Shown one piece after another: positions 43,153-53,499 of a stretch of DNA of 64,000 nt. This stretch comes from Blattamonas nauphoetae (Eukaryota > Preaxostyla > Oxymonadida), in contig JARBJD010000176.1 in NCBI GenBank assembly GCA_033064195.1, positions 62,001 to 126,000 of the forward strand. Reading direction: 5' to 3'. Below the pieces are notes generated by a model. That model searched no databases, had not been told where the DNA came from, and worked only from the letters and a program-made list of their open reading frames with translations. Each line of letters begins with the position of its first letter. Position 1 is the stretch's first letter. The position numbers and the translations under genes are program-made.

Positions 43153-44999
43153 ATGTGGCTCGGATCGAATGTAATGCAATCGATTTCAGGGTCTCATCGG
43201 ATGCAAAGTACAATTGCCTCCTTGACACAGGATTCGGCGAAGGTTCGCCTTGAGGCAATTCAAATTCTCTCATATTTACGAGTACAAGGTCTCTTCACTT
43301 TGATTCGTCACTCCAAGCCGTCATATCCTCTACAGAACTCCAGCAGTTAAGAGAGTTGTGTGAAGCGGGCTTTTTCATCAATATTCTTGATGCCCTTGCT
43401 CAGGGTCACAACACAGAGTTCTATGTGTGTTTCTCCGATTCATCGTCAGGTTTTTTCTCAACATACACCTCAGAAAATCACAGAAACTCTCCTTTATCGG
43501 ATGCAAACCATTGAACCTCTTCGATCGAATACATCGCCCTACTTAGCTGTGCTATATCCGCTGTACCATCTCATCGATGTCTGTTCCGTTCTTTGTCTTG
43601 AATTGATCCAGCATCCTCATGAGTTCGTCAGACTAGCAATTCTTGATGCTTTCATGTACCTCTTTTTCTTTCTTCAAAGCCTGATTGCATCCATCTTCGT
43701 GATATCGTTAGATCCCTCTTCCCTCTGGAAACAGAACAAAATAAACACACATCCTCACGTTCCTCATTGTCCATTATGTCATCACAGGCATACCCATCGC
43801 GACCAGCACTTCGAAACGCCCTGTTCAGATGTGGTCTCTCCACCAAGATCAGATCCTATCTTCTGAACGATGAGGAAAGCAGACTGAATGAAAGGATGAA
43901 GGCTGTTCTCCTTGTTGAGGCGATAGCCCCGATTGCAGAGCAACCCATTATGGACCTCCTCCGAACCATCATGGTCGACAGGGTCCCCAGTGTGCCTCCC
44001 TTTCTCGTCTATTTCGGCAGGCATCACCTCTTCTCCCCTTCAGAAGGAGATGGCCCGAGTGTTGGTTGAAGTGTGGCATTTGAACAACTTTGCTGTCTTC
44101 TTTGACAGTTCGATTGTCGATCTCGAGGAAGAGGAGGAGGAAGAGATGGACAGTGACGGTATGAAAACACATTCTTCACCAATCTTTTCCAGAAGAGGAC
44201 ATGATCGGGTACGCTACCCTCTCCCCTCGAACGAATAGCTGGGTTGATTTTCGAAACAGAACAATCTCCAACAAAATCGTTGATGGAATAACATACACCA
44301 CTGTTCTCCTTGAGCCCCACATCAATGAGGTAGCTCTCTCCTCTTCGCTTCATTCTTTTCATTTTCTATGCCTCATCAACGCCTTCGTCGACATATCCTC
44401 GTGCCATCTTCTCTCTCCTAAACTCCAAGGGAATCTTCCGACTGTATCCCCTTTTTCTCCTTATCTCCTCAGAACACTCAAATTTCTTAACACAGCCGAT
44501 AGTTTGCTCCCTTTCTGGCTTCACTTCTCTCCTCACACATTTCTGCCCTACAGAACTCGCTATTGGTGTTATTGATTCTTCAAGGCGCATCCCAGCTGAT
44601 TATTTTCTTGGCACCTCCTCTCGTTTGTTTTGTTCAACTTCTAACCCACTCAGAAAGTGCGTGCTACCACTCCACAGGCTCCTGTTATCAAAACGCGCGA
44701 ATGATCAAAGGAAACAAAAATTGGGGCGTCGGTGACAAAGTAAGCATCGAGATTGACATGGACGCCCACCGCCTGATCTTCCTTCTCAACATGAACCCCC
44801 AGCCCATCTTCTTTCACAAGCTCCCTTCCGTTGTTCGCATCGGGGTGTGTCCGCTCGTTTCATGGATCTCATTCTCTTCCCACAGTTCACTTTTTGGCGG
44901 TGGGGGTCGGACTGCCAGATTATTTCGTTCCATCGTCTTCAGACATCATCACACAGCATCCTTCCCAAAGGCCACATCGCAGAGCCTTGGTGTGTGTGA
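43153..44999 (+). CDS. Multi-exon protein with helical repeats and a C-terminal SPRY domain
   Basis: At least eleven exons: 43153-43288, 43336-43424, 43474-about 43626, 43680-43982, 44044-44158, 44193-44329, 44430-44443, 44473-44501, 44554-44622, 44654-44844 and 44886-44999, about 449 residues. Phases agree at all junctions. The N-terminal half has helical repeat-like text (AKVRLEAIQILSYLRVQELQ). An acidic run (DLEEEEEEEMDSDG) leads to a SPRY domain, a protein-binding beta sandwich. Its strands read GIFRLTLKFLNTADKLAIGV, then GVGDKVSIEIDMDAHRLIFL, then GSDCQIISFHRL. Two junctions need introns of 29 and 31 nt. The third exon may stop at 43578 instead (433 residues). A second in-frame ATG at 43174 is an alternative start. 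No specific partner can be named. Confidence 0.7.
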
Positions 45000-45124
45000 A
45001 TTTTGCCGTTATTTAACGCGAGACTTGCCCACGAAGGGTGAAACTCGCTGTTTTTCGAATAGTTGAAACAGTATATTTCTTGCATATTGTAGAAACTGCG
45101 TTTTCTTCAAGTCGTGTGAAATGA

Positions 45125-46174
45125 TCAGTCTTCAAAGACAAGTTTTTGGGGAGCCTTGTCCGATCTTGGTTTATATCCAGCAAATGCTGGCGGCTCCTCC
45201 TCCTCCTCCTCTTCTTGGTGTGAGAAATCTCGAAAGTGTTCGCTTGGGCGACTTTTCTTTGGTTCAGCAAAATTAACGCCTAAAGAGCGCCCGTTCATCT
45301 TTGATTGGTGCATTTCTTCCTTCACCTGCGTGGCTTCTTCAACTGAGTTGCACTCAACAAAAGCAATCCCTCGGGATTTCCCTGTTTCCATGGAATATGC
45401 TATGCGCACGCTTGACGGGTTGAACTTCCGAAAATGGTTGGTGAGATCGTCCTCAGTCGCATCAAATGGGAGGTTTGTTATGAAAAGAGTTGTTGATGGG
45501 GCGATATCAGAACGAATAGAGGAGCGTTTCTTCTCCGACTGAAGTTCTGCTTGCCGAAGCTCTTCCGGTGTTTTGTTGGATATTTCAACCGTGACTGTGC
45601 GCCCTCCAATCGTCGATCCGTTAAATTCACTCACAACAAACTGAGCATCTTTCTTTTTTGAGAAGAGAACGAATGCGAAGCCTTTCGAGCGATCGCTCCC
45701 AGACAATGAAGCGATCTGAACAGAAACCGGATGGAATTCCATAAATAGTTTCATCAGTGAATCAGAATTCGCCGAAAACGGCAGATTTCTAATCACCACT
45801 GTCGCACCTTGCTGTTGATCTGTTTTCTTTGTTTTTTGGGGTTTCTTTGATTTACTGGGACGTTTCTTAGGCAAAATGACCTTTTCAGAACGTTTTTGTT
45901 TCTGCTGAAGCGAGTGTTTCTTGACTGCCTTTTGTAATTCAAGAGGAATATCAGGATCAGGATCTGAGATTTCGATGTCCGATAGTGCAATGGAAGCATC
46001 AGATGAATCATCGTCAAGAGGTTTATGTTTTGATGATTTGGTTCGTTTTTGTTTTTGAATTGGAGTTTTATCTTTTCTTTCTCTAGATTGTGATGGTTTT
46101 TTGTTTGGTTTTGCCCTGAGCTTCTTCTCCTTTGGATCACGCCCCCGTTGGGATCCAGTGAATCTTTTCTCCAT
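45125..46174 (-). CDS. Two-RRM nucleolar-type RNA-binding protein
   Basis: A single exon from the ATG at 46174; 349 residues. The N-terminal 120 residues are very Lys-rich (KKLRAKPNKKPSQSRERKDK) with one acidic stretch (DDDSSDASIALSDIEISD), as in nucleolar proteins. Two RNA recognition motifs follow. RRM1 has RNP2 VVIRNLPF and RNP1 KGFAFVLF. RRM2 has RNP2 LFITNLPF and RNP1 RGIAFVEC, followed by a basic and Glu-rich tail. The layout resembles nucleolin, RBM34 and Nop12, which act in ribosome assembly; I cannot decide among them. The gene is divergent from the B56 gene, with 107 bp between start codons. Confidence 0.82.
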   Translation of the reverse strand: MEKRFTGSQRGRDPKEKKLRAKPNKKPSQSRERKDKTPIQKQKRTKSSKHKPLDDDSSDASIALSDIEISDPDPDIPLELQKAVKKHSLQQKQKRSEKVILPKKRPSKSKKPQKTKKTDQQQGATVVIRNLPFSANSDSLMKLFMEFHPVSVQIASLSGSDRSKGFAFVLFSKKKDAQFVVSEFNGSTIGGRTVTVEISNKTPEELRQAELQSEKKRSSIRSDIAPSTTLFITNLPFDATEDDLTNHFRKFNPSSVRIAYSMETGKSRGIAFVECNSVEEATQVKEEMHQSKMNGRSLGVNFAEPKKSRPSEHFRDFSHQEEEEEEEPPAFAGYKPRSDKAPQKLVFED

Positions 46175-46281
46175 CAAATTGATGAGAAGTTAAAGATCCA
46201 CGAAAGAAATTTGTGTTGACGAGGTCGATGGTATATTGTGGTCAGATCTTTCTTTCTTTGGAGTGGTGACTTCCTATTCTC

Positions 46282-48927
46282 ATGACTTTGAACACAAAAT
46301 CATCTGACATAAGTTTTTCTCCGCAATCTCGTGGATCTATCGGATCTCCACCGCCTTTAGTCAAAAGAACGAGCCTCATCTCTAACGGAAGCCAGAAAAA
46401 AATCTGCCCAGTAGACTCGGCACGATTTCTTCCTCTTCATAAGCCATCTCAACTATGCAGAAATGATCTTCCATACTATCCTCTACCAGATTTGCTACTC
46501 ATGGAAGAAGCTCCATCCAACCAAACGGAAACCACGCTTTTAAACCTTCTCAACGCGTGTTGCATGCGTGTCAATTGGTCTGCCGATGCTCTTGTCGATG
46601 AAATTTCCGATCGAGAGAAGAAAGCTCGATACCTTACTTCAATTCTGACTTATTCGCGAAATTGTATTCAAGCCTCTCCACAACGCCCCGTTTTCCAAGA
46701 TTTTGTTTGGCCAAGCGTTCTCCAACTATGCACGACTAATCTTTTCACCCCTCTTCCTCCTCGAGATTTAGTCACTGACAATTGCTTTGATTTCGATGAT
46801 GCTGATGAAAGGGTCAATCAAGACACTTCTCATCGCGAACTCGTCTACTACATCCTCATCCAGTTCCTCATTTCACCCGAAGTGAACCCAAAAGTAGCAT
46901 CGCAGGACTATATCACTCGAGACTTTGTTTCATCGATTTTCACTCGTCTCGAAAGTTCGAGTGAGGAGGAACACAAACTAGTGAAAGAAATCCTCTTTCT
47001 CCTTTTTGCTCGTTATGTTTGTCATCGTGGCTTGATTCGAAAGACGGTTGGAGTCATCCTCTCCAGCCAGTCGAATGACACAGTCAGACTTCCAGGCATC
47101 CGTGCCTTGCTCGATTTCGTCCTCAGCCTCGTGTCTGGCTTCTCTATTCCAGTCAAGCAAGATAACCGCGATTTTATTTTTATGTACGTCCTTCCACTGT
47201 TCACAGCACCGACGCTCCAAACCTTCGTGGATGTTCTGAAGCCCATCATCCTCGTATTCGCTCAAAAAGACGAGTCATTCCTTGCCAGCCTCCTCAGGTA
47301 CCTCCTCACTAAATGGCCAAAGGTCAGCTCCAAAAAGCAGGTCGTGTTTCTGTCAGTGTGTGAGTACTTCGTTGCCGAGTTTGGCGTGGACACTATCACC
47401 CATTCTGCGAGTCTTGATTCCTCCCATTCTTTTTCGGATTTGCTTTCTCTCTTCTTTGGTCGGATAGAGTTGTCCTTAGCCTCGGACAACGTCAACGTCA
47501 TCGAGATGACTCTCCACCTTCTTCAGACCACCTCTGTGCTCAGTCTCCTCCGCAAAGCAGGCAGAAAGCAGCAGGAGCAAGTTCTGCTGATGCTGATGCA
47601 GATGGTAGACACCCAATGGAACAAAAGCATCCGACGCGACGGGCAGCAGTTTCTGCGACAGTTCCAAGCCTCAAACACAATTCTGTTCGAATCTGTCCGC
47701 AAGCAGCACATCACACGACAAGCACAACAATCTGACGCCCGCAGCAATATTCGCCAGTCTTCCGCGCTTCTGATTCAACAGCAGGCCGAACAGAACCTGC
47801 GGGGCTGGGCGGCAGAGGTCCATTTCACCATCTCGACGCACAACTATCACTACCTCGTCCCGTCGCATGTCTTCACGCGCTGTCTTTCTTCAATCTCTCC
47901 TCACCTCACCGAAAACATGCGCAACGAGCTTTCTGATATTCCATTACCAGACTATGTCCCTACCGCAGCACTCACGTCACCCAGAGACACGAAAAGCATC
48001 GAATCGTCGCTCTCCTCGCCAGAGAACCTCTCGCCCCTCTCGTCTCCCTCCACGTCACCCAACCACAACATGGTGTTCCCCTCCCCGACACGTCCTGTCC
48101 ACGTTCGCAGCAAGAGCAAGCTCTGCCTCTCACACTCCTCCAACCAGCTCATCCCCGAGCAGCATGCCATCAACAAACTGGACGGCAAGACAGTCCCTCC
48201 AAACCGCAGCCTCCAACCAAACCAGTCCAACTTGTCTCCCCTCGCGTCGCAGGGCCTCTTGCTCACCCCGCTCGACCTCGAGCCGTTCAACGTGGAAGGA
48301 CTCGACGATCTGGACCAAACTCCGCCGACACCCATCGTCCCCAAACTCCGCTTCTCCGCCTCCAGCGATGGAAAGACAGTCATCGCTCTCTCACCCACCC
48401 CTCAACTCGAAAAGCCAACCCGCTCGCCGAACGGGGGACGACTTTCCAAAACTCTGAAGAACAAGAAGAGCAGCCCTCTGCCACCTGTCCGGAGGTCGTT
48501 CTCGAGTCTGACGAACAAGTCGAAGGATCTGCTGTCGAGTCCGTACTCGCCACTCGCATCGCCGAAGAGACCATTCGAGCAGAGCGAGCACCCACTGCAC
48601 CATCTCACGGCAGTCAAGTCAACGTCACACTCGTCACTCTCCAACCTCAACTCCTCCCTCTCGCTGCCTCGTCTGGATTCGCCAAAAACATCGTCCGTGT
48701 CGTCCTACTCGCCCGATTTCATGTCGCCCAAGTCAGACGAGACCACTCATCACGGTGTGAAGAAGAAGAGGAAGAAGGTGAAGGTCGACCACACCGCACT
48801 CTCTTTACAGATCTCTCCTTCGAAGCACTCCCCTTCCAAGCGCACCACCTCTCCTCCGCCCATTCGGCGTGGCTTTTCTAACACAGAATTAACTCTGCCT
48901 ATCCTGGGCAGCCCGACTCGACACTGA
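46282..48927 (+). CDS. PP2A regulatory subunit B56 (B') with long Ser/Pro tail
   Basis: B56 subunits steer protein phosphatase 2A to substrates with LxxIxE motifs, for example at centromeres. A single exon of 881 residues. Residues 60-480 form the HEAT-like B56 core: DLPYYPLPDLLLMEE near the start, then HRELVYYILIQFLISPEVNP. The short loop HRGLIRKTVGVIL corresponds to the conserved YG-F--R-FIRK--NNIF segment, and LFGRIELSLASDNVNVIEM matches the later repeats. From about residue 540 to the end is a low-complexity tail rich in Ser, Pro, Leu and Lys (many SPS, SPK and SPR sites), with a basic patch KKKRKKVKVDH that could be a nuclear signal. The tail makes it longer than the usual 450-600 residues. 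Confidence 0.87.
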   Translation: MTLNTKSSDISFSPQSRGSIGSPPPLVKRTSLISNGSQKKICPVDSARFLPLHKPSQLCRNDLPYYPLPDLLLMEEAPSNQTETTLLNLLNACCMRVNWSADALVDEISDREKKARYLTSILTYSRNCIQASPQRPVFQDFVWPSVLQLCTTNLFTPLPPRDLVTDNCFDFDDADERVNQDTSHRELVYYILIQFLISPEVNPKVASQDYITRDFVSSIFTRLESSSEEEHKLVKEILFLLFARYVCHRGLIRKTVGVILSSQSNDTVRLPGIRALLDFVLSLVSGFSIPVKQDNRDFIFMYVLPLFTAPTLQTFVDVLKPIILVFAQKDESFLASLLRYLLTKWPKVSSKKQVVFLSVCEYFVAEFGVDTITHSASLDSSHSFSDLLSLFFGRIELSLASDNVNVIEMTLHLLQTTSVLSLLRKAGRKQQEQVLLMLMQMVDTQWNKSIRRDGQQFLRQFQASNTILFESVRKQHITRQAQQSDARSNIRQSSALLIQQQAEQNLRGWAAEVHFTISTHNYHYLVPSHVFTRCLSSISPHLTENMRNELSDIPLPDYVPTAALTSPRDTKSIESSLSSPENLSPLSSPSTSPNHNMVFPSPTRPVHVRSKSKLCLSHSSNQLIPEQHAINKLDGKTVPPNRSLQPNQSNLSPLASQGLLLTPLDLEPFNVEGLDDLDQTPPTPIVPKLRFSASSDGKTVIALSPTPQLEKPTRSPNGGRLSKTLKNKKSSPLPPVRRSFSSLTNKSKDLLSSPYSPLASPKRPFEQSEHPLHHLTAVKSTSHSSLSNLNSSLSLPRLDSPKTSSVSSYSPDFMSPKSDETTHHGVKKKRKKVKVDHTALSLQISPSKHSPSKRTTSPPPIRRGFSNTELTLPILGSPTRH

Positions 48928-49177
48928 ACGGCTTGTTGGGTCGTCCGCGTATCTACCTTTCAGTCATTTTTTATTATTTTGCATTTTGGTCGTCTGGGAT
49001 CGCCTTTACGATTGCTTTCATCGACTTCGTTCCGTTCCGTTCGGTTCGATCTTTCTTCTCATTTTGTTCCGTCGGATGTCATTTGTCGATTTGTGAAATA
49101 GTTCCTGAGAACAAGTCACGAGATAATGTCAGAAAAAGAGTCAAAAAGTTGAAAGATCACAAAAGAAAGGGTCTATA

Positions 49178-50447
49178 TCACGTCAATCCCTGTCGAGTCT
49201 CCGCATCGATAATCTTGCGGACATCTGCTCGTTTTGCTTCGATATCCCGTTTTGGGAACCGCTTAATCTCATATCCAAAAGTTAAGATAGGTTCAACATC
49301 GATCAGATGTTCGCAAAAATGTCTTGCAGCAGAGATGGGGCTCTTGTCCGTGATTCCTCTCGTGACACTTTGTATCCTCTTACAAAGGCCTAAAGAGATT
49401 CGAAACAATGCCTTCCAACCTTCACTAAAAATAATATCCCAAAAACGAAACGAGATCTCTGGTGGAAAGCCGCGGCAGAATGCTGTCAAGAACCAATCCA
49501 TGCAGAGGTTCTCGGCAGTGAGAGAAAAACTATGCAAAAGTGAGAAGAGTTCAGGGGCATGTTTTTGCATGTATAAATCCATAACATGCATGTCGATTCT
49601 GATTTCTTTCAGAGTTCTTCCATAATATTTGGGCATTCGTCTCATGACCTGAACAAAGACCCAAAACAGATCCTCTGCACTGTCAAAGATGAGTGCAAGC
49701 ATTCCCACAATATAACTCATTGATTGGCAATAGCCAGTGATGGAATCATGCCAGGTGTACGCGAGGAGAACGTCACGGATTCGGCAGAGGGTAGGTGAAT
49801 TAGGAGTGAAAAGTGGGTGAGTGGGGAAAGTTCGTTGCAGGTCAGATGAGATGATGCGGAGAGTAGCAGCATTTTCTTCTTCAGTATGTGACAAATATCG
49901 AGAGAAAAGTCCTGGCTTTCGAACCGTCTTAACTTCTAGAAGTGAAATCCAGACGTATGGACGATGTTTTGGTGGGATGCTGAGAAGGGAATAAAGATAT
50001 AAAAACGCGATGTGAACGATGACAGACCCTTTTCGGCACAATTCTCGACAACGTGGATGTGAGATGAAATTGGAGAAATGAGGATCGGCTCGGGCAATGG
50101 GGTCCCATTCCATCTCCCGTTGTAAGAGAAGAGTCTGGCAAAACGGACAAAGCGAGAATGAACGAGTTGAAATGAGATGTGAAGAGATCATGATGGAAGT
50201 ATATGGAATATTTGAGGTAACTGAATGAAATTTTATCAGCTACTCCAAAAATAGATGGAGATATCTCCATGCATACTGAATAATTTCGAACTTTGAGGAG
50301 TTCACTTGCAGAGAAGCCTGTTTGTGGAAATCCGTACCAAAAATCAAATTCTGGTTGTTGACGGAGTGATATCTGTGTTAGGCTGTGTTTTAAGAGAGGA
50401 CGTGGAGGAGGTGGGGCGTTCATGAGTTGAAGATCAGCCCATCGCAT
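49178..50447 (-). CDS. TBC-domain Rab GTPase-activating protein
   Basis: TBC proteins switch off Rab GTPases with an Arg and a Gln finger. Exons 50447-50277, 50134-50028 and 49979-49178 give 359 residues; introns are 142 and 48 nt. The junctions restore the TBC start: LLLQREMEWDPIARADPHFS, then RCRELCRKGIPPKHRPYVWI. The Arg finger lies in ISSDLQRTFPTHPLF and the Gln finger in GYCQSMSYIVGML, where Ser replaces the usual Gly of YCQG. The rest of the fold follows (EDLFWVFVQVMRRMPKYYGR, LCMDWFLTAFCRGFPPEISF). The protein is almost only the TBC domain with a 50-residue leader, so its Rab cannot be guessed. Confidence 0.9.
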
Positions 50448-50528
50448 TGTTTATTCTGTTGTCAAACTGTGACAAATTATGAATAAAGATGAAATGTGAG
50501 AAGCACAAAACAAAACTAAGAATCAACA

Positions 50529-52280
50529 CTACTGCCGCGTCTGGTCACAGATGTGGTTGAACCGAACAGCATGAGGTGCTTTGTGAGTTTGTGTTCTGCA
50601 GTTCTTCCCGTAGTAGCAATCTGGAAGGGACTTGATTTCGGGCGGAAGGTCGTCCTTCGGAATTGCTGTGCGGTACACGAGGAAGAGGTGGTTGACAACA
50701 CGCTGGAGACAGTGGAAGCACACAGCGGTGTCCTTCTTCAGAGCCTTCCCTGTCAGCGTGTCGCGGGTGTCTCCGAACGTCACGTCATTCGAATCCAACT
50801 TGGACACGATGTCTGCAAAAGTGTCTTTGATCGTCGACTTTTTCTGGACACAAATAATCTTGATCAAACGGTTCGTCTCTTCGTTGTTGTTCAGAATGGC
50901 ATTTGGGGCGAGTTGGACTACTTCTGTATCCTCCAACTTCTTAAACGACGACCTCCCGTTCGGCCCGTTGCATCCCCAATACAGGTTGCAGAAGGCTTGC
51001 TGACAGAGCTCGCATTTCTGTGGTGGCACATTCGCTTGTCCTGTCCTGTCTGGGAATGGCTGGTGACACACAAAGCAGAACAGGTGATTCCCTCCCTGCT
51101 GACACTGAAACCCATCAGCACGGGGAGTTGTGCATTCTCTGCAGCGTGTCGCAGGAACAGCAAAGGCCCTTCCGAACTGACGGTTGCGCACTTGCCCTGA
51201 AGACGAGTCGTCGCTGTCGCTGTAGTCGGAGTCGTCGGAGTGGTGATGGCGACGGCCCATTCGTTGTTTGGATTCTGTTTCTCGGAGCTGATGGGTATGG
51301 GAAGAAGAATGAGGGAAATTGAACGAGTGATGCCTTGTCTTCCGTGAGCGTGTTGGTCTTCTCCATATCCGCAATTTCATCGGGGTCTCTCTTCTCGTTC
51401 GGATGAGACTGCAAATACGCATCGATGAGTGCTCTGACTTTGTGGTTTCGAACAGGATAGCTCATGCTTTTGCGGCAGACGGGACACGAATCATTATCTT
51501 GCTCAAGCCAACCAGAGAGACATGGTGCGCAGAACGAGTGGAGACATGGAACCACAGAAACACAGTTGTACATGATTTCCTGGCATATGTTACATGTGAG
51601 CTCAGATTTCATGTGATCTGTCTTATCCTCGCTTTTCTCGTCGTCATCGGCATTCGTCGTGTTAATAGTCGATGTCTGAGAAAGAACTGGAAGAGAGGAA
51701 TCGACTTCGTCGGTCATAAACACAAAAGTGACAGGAAATGGTGTTGATTCGTCCACAGTTTTCTGTTTCTTCTTCTGGAGACTGAAAGTATCTCCTTTCT
51801 TTAAAACTGATGAAAATGAAAGAATGGGAAGCTAACATCTACTCTCTCCTCTGGTGATTTTTTCTCCATTGACCCATGTTCCATTCGTGCTTGAATCTGT
51901 CAGACGGAATCTGCCCAATGAGATGCGTTCAATAATCAAATGCTGAGCACTTGCTAGCTTGTTGGCTCCAAGATGGATGGTTTGAGTCTGACCGACGACT
52001 GAGGAAAGACTTCCGTCTGCAGAGTCTCCACGCTTGAAGACGACTGTCGGACACACAATTTGCTCAACATTTTTGAATGTCTATGAGAAGAAATGCTCTG
52101 AAGATGGAGAAAATATACAGAGCAATCAATTGGAAGGAGGTATCCAAAGGAAGATGGTTCGTCCAGGTCTAAATCAGGATTGGAAACTTGTGTCTCATTT
52201 AATGGATGGTCATGGATTGGTGGTGTAGTTATGATATCACGATCTGGATCATCTGGAGAAATAACATCTTTGCTCTCCAT
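50529..52280 (-). CDS. CHFR: CHFR-type E3 ubiquitin ligase (FHA, RING, Cys-rich, PBZ)
   Basis: CHFR delays entry into mitosis under stress; its PBZ finger binds poly(ADP-ribose). Exons 52280-52119, 52080-51843, 51806-51325 and 51287-50529 give 546 residues; introns are 38, 36 and 37 nt. An FHA domain spans about residues 45-145 (SAQHLIIERI, LTDSSTNGTWVNGEKI). A C3HC4 RING starts at Cys205 (CNICQEIMYNC, CLHSFCAPCLSGW, CPVCR). A charged Ser/Asp linker leads to a Cys-rich region (RCRECTTP, CFVCHQPF, CELCQQAFC) as in animal CHFR. The C-terminus is a complete PBZ finger: PDCYYGKNCRTQTHKAPHAV then RFNHICDQTR, nearly identical to human CHFR. Domain order is exactly that of CHFR, so the assignment is firm. 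The short intron at 51324-51288 is needed to join RING and Cys-rich parts in frame. Confidence 0.93.
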
Positions 52281-52492
52281 AGAAATACCAGTAATGACCG
52301 ATTGAAATTGGTTCTTGAACGAAGAACTTTTATTGTAGGTCGATCGATGTGGATTATTCTTTTTTATCGAGAGGCTCTTCGAATCATTCTGAAGGATTTC
52401 TCCTTTGAAATATTGTTGTCACACAGAATTTTGCAAAAAGTGGCGTGTCTTACTGACAATGCGCGAAAGACGTCATCGAAAAACGAGGCCAT

Positions 52493-53303
52493 TTACTGGG
52501 CGTTAACGTTGTCGATACGCTTGAATTCAGCAATGGCTGAGCGGAGTTCCTCCTCCTTTGGGTTGAGGATGTCGATGACATCGGGCTGGATGTAATCCAG
52601 ACCGAAGTCAGACTGCTTCTTGGTTGGCATCATAATCTTGACCTGGATACCAAGGCAGCCCTGTTCCATGAGGAGATGACGGACAGCTGTGTCGACGAGG
52701 ACCTTGTTTGGCTCACCAGACTTGAGCATGTATCCATCACGGAACTTCATTGTCTTTCCTCTCTGGCCACGGAGCTTGCCAGAAACACGCACTTCAATAC
52801 CGCGACCGTCATTCTCCATGACATAGCGGACGATGGCGTAAGCTGCACGACGCACTGGGAGGCCACGGGTGATCTTGTAGACCATGGACTCAGCTTGAGC
52901 GACAGCTGAGATGGCGCGGCTCTTCAGACGTTCAGCAACGAGACGAATGCTCTTCTCGTTGAATCCCCATCTCTTTTGGACGAGAGAGGTGAGTTCGTTC
53001 AGTCTGTACGTAAGGAGGAAGAAATGATATGTGACGATGTAAAAAATCACACCTCTTTCCGTCTCCTCCAATGATTGAGGATGTGCGGGTGGCACGGATG
53101 GTGATTTCAGTGTGTGGTGGGATCACACGGATTTCAAGGCCAGAGTAGCCATCAGCAGAGAGCTCCAATTGGAAGAAGGCGTTCAACTCAGCTGCGAACA
53201 CACCGTCGGCCACGAACTAAACGTTGATTAAGAATGAGCAGGAAAGGAGTAGAAGGCAGAGAATCGAATATACCTTACGTTTCTTGTTGATTTTGGCGTC
53301 CAT
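52493..53303 (-). CDS. RPS3: 40S ribosomal protein uS3
   Basis: Small-subunit protein at the mRNA entry channel. Exons 53303-53274, 53216-53053 and 53003-52493 give 234 residues; introns are 57 and 49 nt. The junctions restore [20 protein letters not shown] and [20 protein letters not shown], both matching the eukaryotic family. The KH domain carries IIGGDGKR. The C-terminal domain includes [20 protein letters not shown] and [20 protein letters not shown]. The extra C-terminal tail of animal uS3 is short here. It is divergent from GNL1 across 196 bp. The high conservation makes it a good anchor for the splice rules used elsewhere in the window. Confidence 0.97.
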
Positions 53304-53499
53304 CGTTTTTTGATCAGGCGGCAGGGGGATTTTTGCCCATCTCCCATTATTCCTCCTGATCGTGTCACTCGGCGAAGAATGTGAGAAGTTCATGGGTAGC
53401 TGGACTGTCAGGAAAACGAAATGTCTGGACATATGGTCATTTGAACACGGGGTGAAGTCTGATCCTCCCAAAATAAACACCCCTCAATTTCTCTGAATC

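Noticed and set aside
48928-49177. Search for a small gene between B56 and the TBC gene.
   Set aside because: Only short frames antisense to or outside the TBC gene; it appears to be convergent 3' flanks.
52206-52595. Plus-strand frame with FHA-like text (ERRTFIVGRSMW) beside the CHFR gene.
   Set aside because: It runs antisense to the CHFR 5' end and the RPS3 3' end and has no other FHA strands; the true FHA lies on the minus strand at 52280-51843.
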